A stretch of 64,000 nucleotides of DNA, taken from positions 1 through 64,000 of the forward strand of contig URTA01000001.1 of the NCBI GenBank assembly GCA_900550645.1, in the 5' to 3' direction. The notes under the pieces are model-generated. The model worked only from the letters and a program-made list of their open reading frames with translations, did no database searches and was not told where the DNA came from. The stretch is from an uncultured Porphyromonadaceae bacterium (GTDB taxonomy: Bacteria > Bacteroidota > Bacteroidia > Bacteroidales > Muribaculaceae). A program made the position numbers and the translations under genes. Position 1 is the stretch's first letter. Each line of letters opens with the position of its first letter. Positions 7,858-17,383 of the stretch are shown in pieces.

Positions 7858-8550
7858 ATGATAACACGCCGAAGAGACTATTCAAAGAAAGCCCCGTCAA
7901 AGGATGCTCGCAAGATTTACATAATCTGCGAGGGCGAAGGTTCTGAGCCTGATTATTTCAGGTTTTTCGAGGGGCTTTCGTCCAATCTGCAGCTGATTGT
8001 GATCCCTCCAGACGCTGGCACAGACCCGCTGAAGCTGAAAATGCAGTCCGAAAGGTTGTTTTCGGGGGATTCCCCAAAATATACGATAGACTATCTGCAA
8101 CGAGACATGGTGTGGTTTGTGATAGACACTGACACATGGGAGAGGGAAGGCAAGATTGCGCTGCTGCGAGATTTCTGCAAATCAAACAACGATCATTTCC
8201 CTAAGGAATATGATGAGGTAAAGCCCTACCAAGCGTGGAATGTGGCGCAGAGCAATCCGTGTTTCGAGATTTGGTTGTACTATCACATATACAGTGACCT
8301 CCCGAGTACAGATGAGGCAAGCCGCCACAAGACCTTCAAAGAGTTCGTTTCAGCTGTGATAGCCGGAGGGTTTGACTATCAGCGAGACCCGGCAAGAATA
8401 GATGATGCTATCAGCAATGCAGCATCAAATTTTGAGAGGCAGAGTAACGGCAACCCTGCATTATACTCAACCGAGGTTTATCGGCTTGGAGAGGAAATAT
8501 GCCGTTTCGTGAAACGGCAAATCGACATATTGCGAGGGAAGATGGCTTAG
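7858..8550 (+). CDS. RloB-family effector protein
   Basis: The 230-residue protein starts with a basic segment (MITRRRDYSKK), then IYIICEGEGSEPDYF near residues 20-35 and MVWFVIDTDTWE near residue 85. An early Glu followed by a DxD after a hydrophobic strand resembles a TOPRIM-like metal site. The CFEIWLYYHIY segment near residue 140 is characteristic of RloB. The ATG lies one base after the ATPase stop codon, so translation is coupled. It is presumably the toxic nuclease arm of the pair, activated by phage infection. The trigger and the nucleic acid target are unknown. The gene ends in TAG. Confidence 0.82.
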   Translation: MITRRRDYSKKAPSKDARKIYIICEGEGSEPDYFRFFEGLSSNLQLIVIPPDAGTDPLKLKMQSERLFSGDSPKYTIDYLQRDMVWFVIDTDTWEREGKIALLRDFCKSNNDHFPKEYDEVKPYQAWNVAQSNPCFEIWLYYHIYSDLPSTDEASRHKTFKEFVSAVIAGGFDYQRDPARIDDAISNAASNFERQSNGNPALYSTEVYRLGEEICRFVKRQIDILRGKMA

Positions 8551-8642
8551 CCAATGCCATGGGAGTGCGGGGCTGGGCAATAAAACAGAGGTGCACGTGT
8601 GGGTGCTCCTCTGCTCGTATACGTGTGTATTGCGGTGTGTCG

Positions 8643-9644
8643 TCAGAAGGCGAGGATGGGGCGTGCGTGGCAGTCCTCGTTGAGCCATGCAGCCATGCCT
8701 TCGATCAGGCCGTCTGTGCCGATGTTGAAGATGCATGAGGAGTCAGTCTCATACGGAGTTGAGGTGCGCAGCGACACATAGTGGCCGTTGGATGCGTCGT
8801 GGTCAAGGCTCATGCTTTCCTTGTCGGCATCGGGGACGAGTGAGAAGGCTTCCATGAACTTGGCGAGCACGTCGTATGACACTTTCTCTGAGCAATAGTA
8901 TGTAGCGTCGTATGAGTATGTCTGCCATGTCTTCATTTTGGCAGCCACTTCACCGCCGCAGAGGTTAGCGAGGCAGTCCCACATCTGTCCTGTCGAGGGT
9001 ATGAACCAGCCGCTGGTATTGGCCGGGGCGGCTACCTTGAATTCGGTTGCGCCATAGTAGAACATAGGCACTTTGTCGGCAGCGTCATCGGGGTATTCGG
9101 CGAGCATAGCCTGTGTGTTCTCGCGACCGGCGATGTTGCCGTACCATGTTGAGGCGAGTTTTGCGCCACGGAGAGTTTCAGTTTCGTCCAGGCGTGCATA
9201 GTATACTGTTTCGGGCCACTGGTTGGCTGGGTCGCAGATGTTCTTGCAAGCGATGACATAGCCGTGGGTGTAGCCGTCTGCGATGTCAGAAGCTGCCATG
9301 CGGGACTGGTCGGTGGTGAAGACGATGCCGATAACGGTCTTGCCGGCGATGGGGGCGGGCTTTGTTGCAGACCAAACGGGGTCGGTGCCGTCAGCGTTGA
9401 TGCTCACCAGACCGCCGTCGCTCCATGTGCCGTCAGAATAGAAGTAGTCGCCCACTTTCGGGTCAGCCTGCGGGGGTACGGGTATTTCCTCGCCTTCAAA
9501 GGTTATGTCCTCAATTTCCCCAAGCTGGTAGGTCACGTTGGTGCCGTTCTTGAGGTTGACCTTCATTTTGGTTATCTCGGTTGTCTGTGCCGACACGCCC
9601 AGTGCGAGGCACGCGCCCAGGAGGGGCAGGTATAATTTCTTCAT
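8643..9644 (-). CDS. secreted protein, FISUMP/DUF1566-like
   Basis: A 333-residue protein with a clean signal peptide (cleavage near ALGVSA). An N-terminal segment TTEITKMKVNLKNG ... EIEDITF matches a motif also found in the neighbouring upstream protein. After a Pro-rich linker (EEIPVPPQADP) comes a domain containing WFIPSTGQMWDCLANLC and ending CHARPILAF, as in FISUMP/DUF1566-type surface proteins. There is no T9SS-type tail, unlike its neighbours. The ATG overlaps the stop codon of the upstream gene by four bases, so the two are translationally coupled and probably work at the cell surface. Precise role unknown. Confidence 0.78.
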   Translation of the reverse strand: MKKLYLPLLGACLALGVSAQTTEITKMKVNLKNGTNVTYQLGEIEDITFEGEEIPVPPQADPKVGDYFYSDGTWSDGGLVSINADGTDPVWSATKPAPIAGKTVIGIVFTTDQSRMAASDIADGYTHGYVIACKNICDPANQWPETVYYARLDETETLRGAKLASTWYGNIAGRENTQAMLAEYPDDAADKVPMFYYGATEFKVAAPANTSGWFIPSTGQMWDCLANLCGGEVAAKMKTWQTYSYDATYYCSEKVSYDVLAKFMEAFSLVPDADKESMSLDHDASNGHYVSLRTSTPYETDSSCIFNIGTDGLIEGMAAWLNEDCHARPILAF

Positions 9645-10117
9645 CGTTTTGCTATTTTGAATGATTTGTTGTGGATGTTGATGATGTAGATGCCGGAGTT
9701 GAGGCTGGAGAGGTCGATTGCGCCGTCCTCGGGGAGGAGGAGTGCAGCGGCATTCCTGCCGGCGGTGTCATAGACGTTGACCTGTGTGCCGGCGGCAAGC
9801 CCTGTGACTGTCGCCGTTGAGGTGCGTCCGTTCCAAGACAGTGAGACTTCGGTCTCCGCGCCCTCGACTTCCATTATGCCGACCCATGAGCCCTCGAGGT
9901 CGAAGGTGAGGTTGACGATGTCAGCGTAGTCGAAGGTCTGTTCGCCGCCAGCGGTGACTATTTTCAGCCCCTCGCCGTCGGGTTTCATCTTCGTTATCTC
10001 CGCCAATGGCACGGGGGTAGTCCCGTTGCCGGTATGTATGAGCAGGGCAGGGTTGTCAGCCCATGCTGTCAATGCCAACATAGCCATTGCCGGAAGAACC
10101 AATGCTTTTTTCTTCAT
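9641..10117 (-). CDS. small secreted protein with T9SS-type C-terminal tail
   Basis: The 158-residue protein has a signal peptide (cleavage near ALTAWA), the segment LAEITKMKPDGEG ... DIVNLTFD that parallels the N-terminus of the downstream gene product, and a type A T9SS sorting tail (VNVYDTAGRNAAALLL, then LNSGIYIINI). With so little between the two ends it may be a minimal surface-displayed module. Transcription starts from a promoter at 10169-10199, and the stop codon overlaps the next ATG (ATGA at 9641-9644). Confidence 0.78.
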   Translation of the reverse strand: MKKKALVLPAMAMLALTAWADNPALLIHTGNGTTPVPLAEITKMKPDGEGLKIVTAGGEQTFDYADIVNLTFDLEGSWVGIMEVEGAETEVSLSWNGRTSTATVTGLAAGTQVNVYDTAGRNAAALLLPEDGAIDLSSLNSGIYIINIHNKSFKIAKR

Positions 10118-10168
10118 ACGATGTATGGTTATTAGGGTTAGAATTCGTCCAAAAATGTTGGATACAGC

Positions 10169-10199
10169 GCAAAGTTAGGCAATTATTCCAAAACTGCAA
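10169..10199 (-). promoter_or_regulatory. promoter of the two-gene secreted operon
   Basis: Minus strand: TTG (10197-10199), 19-base spacer, TAACTTTGC (10169-10177). The leader to the ATG at 10117 is about 45 bases. Confidence 0.6.
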
Positions 10200-10292
10200 C
10201 TTGAAATGCCCGATAAAAATGCGCAAAATGCGCCATGACGGCGATAAAATCGGATATATGTGCCATTGTTGGTTGTATTTGCCTGTAAGAAA

Positions 10293-10324
10293 GACGCGGA
10301 AAAGCCCGGAAGCCTCCCCGCGTC
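10293..10324 (-). terminator. terminator downstream of the 802-residue secreted protein
   Basis: A GACGCGG/CCGCGTC stem (10293-10299 and 10318-10324) is followed on the minus strand by TTTCTT. It lies about 30 bases after the stop codon at 10354. Confidence 0.5.
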
Positions 10325-10353
10325 AACAGTGACATTATAGGATAGTAATAGGA

Positions 10354-12762
10354 TTATCTTACGACAACCTTCACGGTCTTGCCATCCACAGCCACGACAT
10401 AGATGCCGGCTGCGAGGCGAGCCACAGCTGCGCCGTCAGTTACGGCTGCGTTGTATACTCGGCGGCCTGTGAGGTCATATACTGCGACAGCAGTGCCGTC
10501 AGTTGCGCTGACTGTCACGAAACCGTTGCCGGCAGCTACGCGCACGCCCTCGGCGGCTGCATTGTCAACGCCGGAGCCAGAGTTCTTGATGTTGACTGTG
10601 GCAGCTTCGGATGCGCCGGCTGCGTTGGTGGCGATGACGGAGTATGTGTAGTCGTATGAGGTGACAACAGCGTTCATGTCATAGAAGCTGAGCACGCCTG
10701 TGGTCACATCTGCGATAGCGTTTACGTCCCAAGATTTGATCAGTGTGCCGTCGCGGAAGAGTTCGATCTTGTCCAGGTCAACAGGTGCGTTGCCGTTGAC
10801 ATCAGTGGTAGGCACGGTGAATGATATGCCGATGCTGCTGTCTTCAGCGGTGGCTGCTGTGAGGTCGGTCACGGCTGCGGGAACGGCTGTCGGGACATCC
10901 TTGCCCTCGCTGTCGCCCAGGACGATGTCGTCAATGTCGAATGTGTGGCTGTCGGCCTCAGTGGTGATGTGGAAACCGATGTAGTAGATGCCGTATGCCG
11001 GTACGGTGAAGGTGAGTTCCTTCGCGGTAGTGCCTTTGGCAAATGTTGTTGTTTCCATGATGACCGTTGAGAGGGCTGCGGCGTTGGCATCCGTACCCAT
11101 TGCAACGGTGAGTTCCTCGCCCGTGGTCCAGCTGCCGGCTGTGCCGTTGAACGAGAGCTTGTATGTATGTCCCGGACGGAGGATAACCGGCGGCATTACC
11201 AACCAGTCGTCAGCTTTGTTGGTTGAGCTGTAGCTGTATCGTGCAGATGCGCCGGACCAGCCTGAATTGAGTGTCCAGGTCTTGTCATCGCCGTTGGCGT
11301 TGATTACGGAGAAGAATATGTCGTCGAGCGATTCTGCGTCGCTGAAGTCCTGGGTATACGGGGTTGCGTATCCGTCGCCGATTACGAGTGACTGTGAAGC
11401 CACCATGTCGCCGCTCTGTTCGCCGCACAGCGGGGTAATCTCATAATAGATGGACTGCAGTGCAGAGCCTTCGATAGTCTCGCTGAACGAGGTCGAAGTA
11501 GTCTCAACCTCCACGTTGGCGGGCATGCGCACGACCTTGTACTTGAGCCGTGCGGTATCAAACTCGCCGCCGGTTGCGCCTGTTGTCGGGGCATCCCATG
11601 TCAGTGTGATGTTCTTGCCGTCGCGAGAAACGACTACGTTGCTGACTGTGCCGGGACGGTCCTGTCCGATGAACTTGGCAACGCGGGTAATTGCGCTTGT
11701 GCCGCCCTTGGCTGTGCTGAAGCGTACAGATACTGTATGCTTGCCGCCTGCGAGGGTGACGGGATATTCTATCGCGCTGCCCGGAGCTGTCATGGCTGAA
11801 GTGGCCTTGACTCCGTCAACGAAGATCTCGTATGTCACGCCGGCGGAGATGGTTGAGCCGGCAACGGTCTTGTCAGCTACGGTGAATGTGATTTTCACGT
11901 TGTTGGTGAAGGGGGTGTCGTCAGCGGCAACGATTGCGAGGTCGGCAGCTGCTTGAGGAGCAGTGTCTGCCACGCTTTCGTCGAGCGTCAACGCGCTGAT
12001 GAGGGCTGTGTGTGAGAATGTGAACACCTCTGTAGCAGCGGCGGTGGCAGGGTCTACGGTGTAGAGCTTGGCTGCGCTGTATGTGCTGACCTTGGCTGCC
12101 CAAAGGAACTTGCCTGTGGATTTGTCATACACCATGCCGCTTGCATAGCGGTCGGTAACAGTCACGCTGGTGTCGCCCACCTTGGTGAGTGCGCCGTTGG
12201 CAGCTACAATGTAGAGTGCGCCGGTGCCGTCAATGGCGTAAAGCGTGCCGTTGGCATCGTATGCCATTGACACGAGCTTGACAGAGAGGTCGCCGAGGCG
12301 TGTGCTCTTGCCTGTCTCCACGTCGAGAGTGCCGAAGAAGAACGTGGTCTTGTCAGCATTGTAGAAGCAGCCGGCTACGAAGCCCGAAAGGGGGTTGTAT
12401 GCCAGTGCCGTTGACGCATCAGTCCAGTCGAGACGCTCGATGTATGAGGCCTGTGTCCAGTTGGCGTATGAGCCGTCGTGTGTGTATCGTTTCAGCTCGG
12501 GCTTGAGGTATGAGGAGGAAGTGTCGTATGAGGAGAACGAGAACATCCCGTCGGTGAACACGCTGCCGTTCTTGCACTCCATGCCGGCGTATTCGTAGAC
12601 GAGTTCGTACTCGCCGTCGCCGTCTGACTGGAATTTGACGATACCCAGCTTGTAGTTGTCGGAACTGCCGAGCGAACCGTACACGTCAACCGCCTGTGCG
12701 GAGGGCGATACTGCCAGGCCTGCTGCGAGCAACGCAGCTGTTGTGAGTCTGTTTAGTTTCAT
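10354..12762 (-). CDS. large secreted cleaved-adhesin/fibronectin III protein with T9SS tail
   Basis: An 802-residue exported protein. Its signal peptide ends near PSAQA. Residues about 25-260 resemble a beta-propeller (repeats such as TLYAIDGTGALYIV and KLYTVDPATAAATEV). FN3-like domains lie near 360-450 and 640-730. Between them is a choice-of-anchor/cleaved adhesin domain with the typical ADDWLVMPP motif near residue 545. The last 65 residues form a type A T9SS sorting domain (VAVYDLTGRRVYN, LAAGIYVVAVDG). It is a paralogue of the 1491-residue protein encoded next to it. The likely role is surface adhesion or glycan/protein binding. No protease triad is visible. Confidence 0.82.
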   Translation of the reverse strand: MKLNRLTTAALLAAGLAVSPSAQAVDVYGSLGSSDNYKLGIVKFQSDGDGEYELVYEYAGMECKNGSVFTDGMFSFSSYDTSSSYLKPELKRYTHDGSYANWTQASYIERLDWTDASTALAYNPLSGFVAGCFYNADKTTFFFGTLDVETGKSTRLGDLSVKLVSMAYDANGTLYAIDGTGALYIVAANGALTKVGDTSVTVTDRYASGMVYDKSTGKFLWAAKVSTYSAAKLYTVDPATAAATEVFTFSHTALISALTLDESVADTAPQAAADLAIVAADDTPFTNNVKITFTVADKTVAGSTISAGVTYEIFVDGVKATSAMTAPGSAIEYPVTLAGGKHTVSVRFSTAKGGTSAITRVAKFIGQDRPGTVSNVVVSRDGKNITLTWDAPTTGATGGEFDTARLKYKVVRMPANVEVETTSTSFSETIEGSALQSIYYEITPLCGEQSGDMVASQSLVIGDGYATPYTQDFSDAESLDDIFFSVINANGDDKTWTLNSGWSGASARYSYSSTNKADDWLVMPPVILRPGHTYKLSFNGTAGSWTTGEELTVAMGTDANAAALSTVIMETTTFAKGTTAKELTFTVPAYGIYYIGFHITTEADSHTFDIDDIVLGDSEGKDVPTAVPAAVTDLTAATAEDSSIGISFTVPTTDVNGNAPVDLDKIELFRDGTLIKSWDVNAIADVTTGVLSFYDMNAVVTSYDYTYSVIATNAAGASEAATVNIKNSGSGVDNAAAEGVRVAAGNGFVTVSATDGTAVAVYDLTGRRVYNAAVTDGAAVARLAAGIYVVAVDGKTVKVVVR

Positions 12763-12818
12763 GATTTTGTGATTTGGTTGTTGCTATTACTTGTCGAAAC
12801 GCCCTGGAATGAAAGGGC

Positions 12819-12864
12819 GACGGCAGTCCCATATCGCCATTTCGGGAAATATGAAACTGCCGTC
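12819..12864 (-). terminator. hairpin between the two large adhesin-like genes
   Basis: A 9-bp perfect stem GACGGCAGT/ACTGCCGTC (12819-12827 and 12856-12864) follows the stop of the 1491-residue gene. On the minus strand it is followed by CGCCCTTTC, a weak T-tract, so termination may be partial and read-through into the next gene is possible. Confidence 0.5.
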
Positions 12865-12907
12865 TCCATTTTTGTCAGGGTTATGTAGTGTCTATATCAA
12901 TCGGTTG

Positions 12908-15900
12908 TTACTTGACAATCACTTTTGCCACAGTCTTGCCGGCAGAAACCACGTAGATGCCCGGGGCAAGCGGCACGAACACGTCGGCCGAAGCGCAAGT
13001 GCCGTCAGCTGCGACGCGGCCGTCGATAGTGACGATGCGGTATGCCGTGCCGTCGCAGCCAGCGATGCGTACGCCGCCGGCGACACCGTATACAGAGGCA
13101 TTGTCAGCGCCGATGCCGTCCACGCCGCTCTCCTCGAGGATCACGGGGTTGGAGAGGCCGCAAGCGTTGCCGTTCTGGATAGTCAGCACGGAGTATGTGT
13201 GCTTGCCGGTGAGAGGCTCGGGGTCAGTGTATCTGGTTTCTGTCACGTTGGCAATCTTGCTGCCGTCCTTGAGGACATCATACGAGTATGTGCAGTCGAT
13301 GTCTACATTGTCGTAGTATGCGATGTCGTCGATCATAGCGGCAAACTGGTCAACGCTGCAGTAGCGGATAGCGAAGTAGCGTGCATCCTCGGGGAGGCGG
13401 CAGCTGAAGATTTCCCAGCCGAGAGTGTTCTTGTCGAAACGCTGCACGAGGGTGAAGTCTTCGGGGTTGTTGCCTGTTGAGGAGGCGAGCACCTCGATGG
13501 TCTCGGTATAGTCGGAGGTGAGTATGTTCATGGCGAACTGTACCATTGTTCCGCCCTTGACCTCGGGAGAAATCAGCCAGTCGTCAGCGGGAGACTGGTC
13601 GTTGGGGCAGATAGCGAGCAGCATCTTGGAGCCGCTGTTGGGGGTGATTGCGCTCAGGCCTGTCTGTGCGGGCTCGATGACCTGCCAAGCCTTGGGCTCA
13701 GCCGCGCCGGGCAGCTCAACGCCGCGTATGCCGCAGTTTTGCTTGCCGTCCACGTCCACGTTGCGCCAGCCGTCGATGGTCTCGGAGTAGTCGCCGTGTT
13801 CAGCGGTCTCGAAGTCTTCCTCTACAAAGGGTGACTGGGGCACGGGGCTCCATGTCAGCTCGGCCTGTCCCTGCTCGTTGACAGTGCCTGTGAGGTCGTC
13901 CACATAGAGTTCAGAGCCTCGGCGCACATAGAGCGGTGAGGTGGCAACGTTGTTGACGAGAGCATCGTCAGGCTCGGCGGTGAGTGTGCAGCGCACTGTC
14001 AGCGTCATGCCGGTGTATTCGGTGCCGGGAGTGAAGTCAAACGTGAGGGTCTCGCTCTCCTCGGGTTCGAGCGGTGAGATGACATCCTCCTTGCTTGCTA
14101 TCACATTGTCGCCGTTGAGGACTTCCCACTTCACGTCACCCGTCTGGGTGTTCTTGCCGTTGTTGTAGGCGAGTATTGAGTAGTGCGCAGCGTCGCCGGC
14201 TTTCACGTTGGTCGGGCCGTCGCCGTTAGCGAGCATGAGGTCGTTGTCCGGCATGTCCATTACCTGATATGAGTCGATGATGATGTAAGCATCGGTGGTA
14301 GACACGTCAAACTCTGTCTCTATTGCAAACAGCACCCAGGGCTTGTTCTGCAGCGATTCGGGGAGGTTGATTATCTCGTCCACATATCCGGCAGTGCCCT
14401 TGGAAGAGTCAACCTGTCCTACCTGAACATATTCGGTCATGCCCGGAGCGCGGCCCAGGATGCGGACGATGCCGCCCTGCGGCGAGTGGTAGAGGTTCAT
14501 GCGCCAAACGACGTGGTTATAGCCCAGTGTGGTGACACGCGGTATGGTCACGCGGCCGAGGCTGAGGCCTGTCGCAGAGGGTGTGCAGTACATTGCGCCG
14601 TAGTCAGGCGTGAGGGCTGCGTATGCAAACGCGGTCGGGTCGCCGAGACCCCATTCAGCCGTGTGCATAGCGGAGGGCTTGTTCACAACCAGCGGGAGGT
14701 GTGAGGGTACGCCCCATGTGAACGGCTCGAGGACGGGCATGGAGAGGGGAGTGCCGAGGATTTCGGCCTTGCCCTTGAAGTTTGAGGTCGATGCCGTGCC
14801 GGCAACATTGTATGCGCCTACGGCTATCTGCACGAGCTGCTGTGCGCCCGGGTTTACGGTATAGGTGTATGTGAGGTCGTCGCCCACGTCAGCAATCTTG
14901 GAATAACCGTCGTCGCTGACGAGGTAGATCTCATAGCCCATGCGGTCTGCGGAGACAAAACCGCCGCTTTCGCCGCTTGTCGGAGGCTCCCATGTCAGGG
15001 TGATTGAGAGTGCGTCGTCGGAAACAGAAGTCTGGAAGTTGGTTACAGGACCGGGGCGTTCCTCGCCCACGAACACTTCGTATTCCTTCTCGAGACCGAA
15101 GCCGCCGTCGTTTTGCGGAGTGAGCGTAACGGTGTTCCAGCCCTGTGCTGCCGGCACTGTGATAGAGCCTTGTGCGCCGGGGAGTACCTCTGCGGTCACT
15201 TCACCGGCAGCTGTGGAGGCGTGTACGGTGATTGTCTTGCTCTTGTCAAGAGCCTCGCCGTCGAGAGCCTTGGTGGGAGCATAGAATTTGACAGTTGCGT
15301 TGAGCGCGCCGTTCTCGCCCGGTGTGACGCTAACGCCCTTGCACTCTGCCGGGGCATGGCGGGTGTCTGTGGAAAGCTCAAACTTCAGGTTCTGCAGGTT
15401 GATCATGTAGCCGGTGGTAGAGTTGGCATGGATGCCGATGTAGTACTGGTCGGGGTTCTCAACCATGAACTTGTTGGTCACGGTGGCAAACTTGTCCTTG
15501 GTGTAGTTGGTCACGTCGAGGACTTTCTGCACTGTAGCGTCGGCGTTGCGGTCGGAGCAGAGCCAAATCTCAAATGCCTCGGGGCAGCTGTCAAGCAGCG
15601 CGAATGCCTCTACTGACACGCGGTACAGGTATTCCGTATCGGTGAAGTTGGCGAGGGGCATGAACAGCCAGTCATCGGAGCGGTGTCCCTCGGCAAAGCA
15701 GTATACGCGGTTCTTGCCTGCAAAGTAAGTCCAAGTCTGGTTGTCATTGTTGCAGTCGAGGGTTGTGAACATGTTGAACTCGGCCTGTGTGGGGACGAAG
15801 CCGAAAGGCACGTCGTAGACCTCGCCGTATTTCTTGCCAGTGCCCTCGCCGGCCTCTGAAACGAGACCCTGTGCGATAGCCTCGACACGCGGCACATAGA

Positions 15901-17383
15901 TGCCGAGTGACTGCGGTTCGGTGAATGTCACGGAGTTGCCGCTGACCGGTGTAGTGTTGACCTTGATGTCGCTCAAGTATACATTGTATGTAATGGCTGT
16001 CAGGTCGATGTATCCGCCATGGACGCTGCCGGTCGGGGTGTCCCATTTGACAGTGTTGCCATCGATGCGCACGTTGCCCGGAGCGAGCGGCGTGTCGTAG
16101 CCGCTGTAGAACTCGGCGGTGCGTGTCGGTCCGACTTCTGTCCCGTCCTGATAGCGGCATGCGGCTGACGCTTCATGCAGACCCTGTGTGGTGGTGATCT
16201 GTGTGGTGACAGTTTGTCCTGCTGTGCCGGTGAGCGTGGCAACAGCGTTGCCGTCTATCGAAACCTCTACGCAGATCTGCTTGGAGGAGGGGATAGCCTC
16301 GCCGCCGAATGTCGTTGCAGGTATCGTCACGCTTACAGTGCCTGTCAGGCTCGGACCGTCAAATGCTGCGCTTACGTCGCTCGGTATGCTGGGCAGCGCG
16401 TCTGAATAGTCCGGGTCGGGGCAGTAGAGCAGTGTGAACTCGTTCTGCGCCGGCATCATGCCTCGGAGCGTCAGGTTGCCCGCTGTATCGAGCAGGTAGA
16501 AGCCTGAAGTGTTGTCCTGAAGCATAGCCGCCCAAATCATGCCGTGGTCAACGGGACTGTATACCATTGACTGTGAATATGTCGCGATTTCTATCGGCAG
16601 CTCCTTTATCTTGGTGGCAACGCCGGTCTGGCGGTCCAATTTCAGATACCAGCCGTTTTCGCCCACGCCGTAGAAGTTCTTGTCGCGGTAGTCATAGCCC
16701 ATAGCGACCACACGGTTGTCGTCCCAGCTGAGGGTGTTGTTGAGGTATTCGCGCTCGCGAGACTCGGGGTCGAATGACGACCAAGCCATGCTCGTGCCAT
16801 TGGCGTTGTATGTCTGCAGATACGCCTTGTCGGTGTCGGGATCGTATGCGCAGTTGATGATGTAGTTGCGCTGGTCTGATGTAGGCAGTTCCACCTCATA
16901 CAGTGTGTCGCCTGTCTTGAGGTCATACTCCGTGTAGTAGTACCACCAGTAGCCCATGTTGGAGAATGCTGTGAACTGGTGGATTTTGCCGTTGCGGACG
17001 AAACCAGCCGAACCCTGCATGCTCGTTGAGCGGTAGAGCATCGTGACAGTGCCGTTGGTGTTGATGTCATACCAGCCTTTGAGATAGGCTTCAGAATTGC
17101 TTGCCTTTAGGAATCCCTGCAGCGTAGAGCCTTCAGCCGAGATGCGGCGCAATGCCTCGTCTGGCGAGACATACTCCACAGCGGAGACGCCGGTGCTTGT
17201 CAGATAGGAGGAAGGCTGCGGCAGCTGCGGTATCGTGTGCGCCGGCTGCGGCTGTACTGTTCTTCCTACCATGGACATGGTTCTCACCGGCGACTGTGTA
17301 CGCGCCGGCGAGGTTGCCGACAGCTGTAATGTCATGGCAGACACCGCAGCCGCAGCAATGAGATACTTGTAACCTGAACTCAT
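12908..17383 (-). CDS. very large secreted multidomain adhesin-like protein with T9SS tail
   Basis: The 1491-residue protein is exported by a signal peptide (residues 1-25, followed by a Pro/Arg/Gln-rich linker to about 60). A propeller-like region (YSQSMVYSPVDHGMIWAA near residue 270) is followed by alternating FN3-like modules (motif WEPPTSGESGGFV) and at least two cleaved-adhesin/choice-of-anchor J domains with the motifs SDDWLFMPLANF and ADDWLISPEV (near residues 580 and 1265). The last 70 residues are a T9SS-type tail (LAPGIYVVSAGKTVAKVIV). Domain order parallels the 802-residue neighbour but with the middle modules multiplied, pointing to tandem duplication and internal expansion. Likely a surface adhesin. 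The ligand is unknown. Confidence 0.82.
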   Translation of the reverse strand: MSSGYKYLIAAAAVSAMTLQLSATSPARTQSPVRTMSMVGRTVQPQPAHTIPQLPQPSSYLTSTGVSAVEYVSPDEALRRISAEGSTLQGFLKASNSEAYLKGWYDINTNGTVTMLYRSTSMQGSAGFVRNGKIHQFTAFSNMGYWWYYYTEYDLKTGDTLYEVELPTSDQRNYIINCAYDPDTDKAYLQTYNANGTSMAWSSFDPESREREYLNNTLSWDDNRVVAMGYDYRDKNFYGVGENGWYLKLDRQTGVATKIKELPIEIATYSQSMVYSPVDHGMIWAAMLQDNTSGFYLLDTAGNLTLRGMMPAQNEFTLLYCPDPDYSDALPSIPSDVSAAFDGPSLTGTVSVTIPATTFGGEAIPSSKQICVEVSIDGNAVATLTGTAGQTVTTQITTTQGLHEASAACRYQDGTEVGPTRTAEFYSGYDTPLAPGNVRIDGNTVKWDTPTGSVHGGYIDLTAITYNVYLSDIKVNTTPVSGNSVTFTEPQSLGIYVPRVEAIAQGLVSEAGEGTGKKYGEVYDVPFGFVPTQAEFNMFTTLDCNNDNQTWTYFAGKNRVYCFAEGHRSDDWLFMPLANFTDTEYLYRVSVEAFALLDSCPEAFEIWLCSDRNADATVQKVLDVTNYTKDKFATVTNKFMVENPDQYYIGIHANSTTGYMINLQNLKFELSTDTRHAPAECKGVSVTPGENGALNATVKFYAPTKALDGEALDKSKTITVHASTAAGEVTAEVLPGAQGSITVPAAQGWNTVTLTPQNDGGFGLEKEYEVFVGEERPGPVTNFQTSVSDDALSITLTWEPPTSGESGGFVSADRMGYEIYLVSDDGYSKIADVGDDLTYTYTVNPGAQQLVQIAVGAYNVAGTASTSNFKGKAEILGTPLSMPVLEPFTWGVPSHLPLVVNKPSAMHTAEWGLGDPTAFAYAALTPDYGAMYCTPSATGLSLGRVTIPRVTTLGYNHVVWRMNLYHSPQGGIVRILGRAPGMTEYVQVGQVDSSKGTAGYVDEIINLPESLQNKPWVLFAIETEFDVSTTDAYIIIDSYQVMDMPDNDLMLANGDGPTNVKAGDAAHYSILAYNNGKNTQTGDVKWEVLNGDNVIASKEDVISPLEPEESETLTFDFTPGTEYTGMTLTVRCTLTAEPDDALVNNVATSPLYVRRGSELYVDDLTGTVNEQGQAELTWSPVPQSPFVEEDFETAEHGDYSETIDGWRNVDVDGKQNCGIRGVELPGAAEPKAWQVIEPAQTGLSAITPNSGSKMLLAICPNDQSPADDWLISPEVKGGTMVQFAMNILTSDYTETIEVLASSTGNNPEDFTLVQRFDKNTLGWEIFSCRLPEDARYFAIRYCSVDQFAAMIDDIAYYDNVDIDCTYSYDVLKDGSKIANVTETRYTDPEPLTGKHTYSVLTIQNGNACGLSNPVILEESGVDGIGADNASVYGVAGGVRIAGCDGTAYRIVTIDGRVAADGTCASADVFVPLAPGIYVVSAGKTVAKVIVK

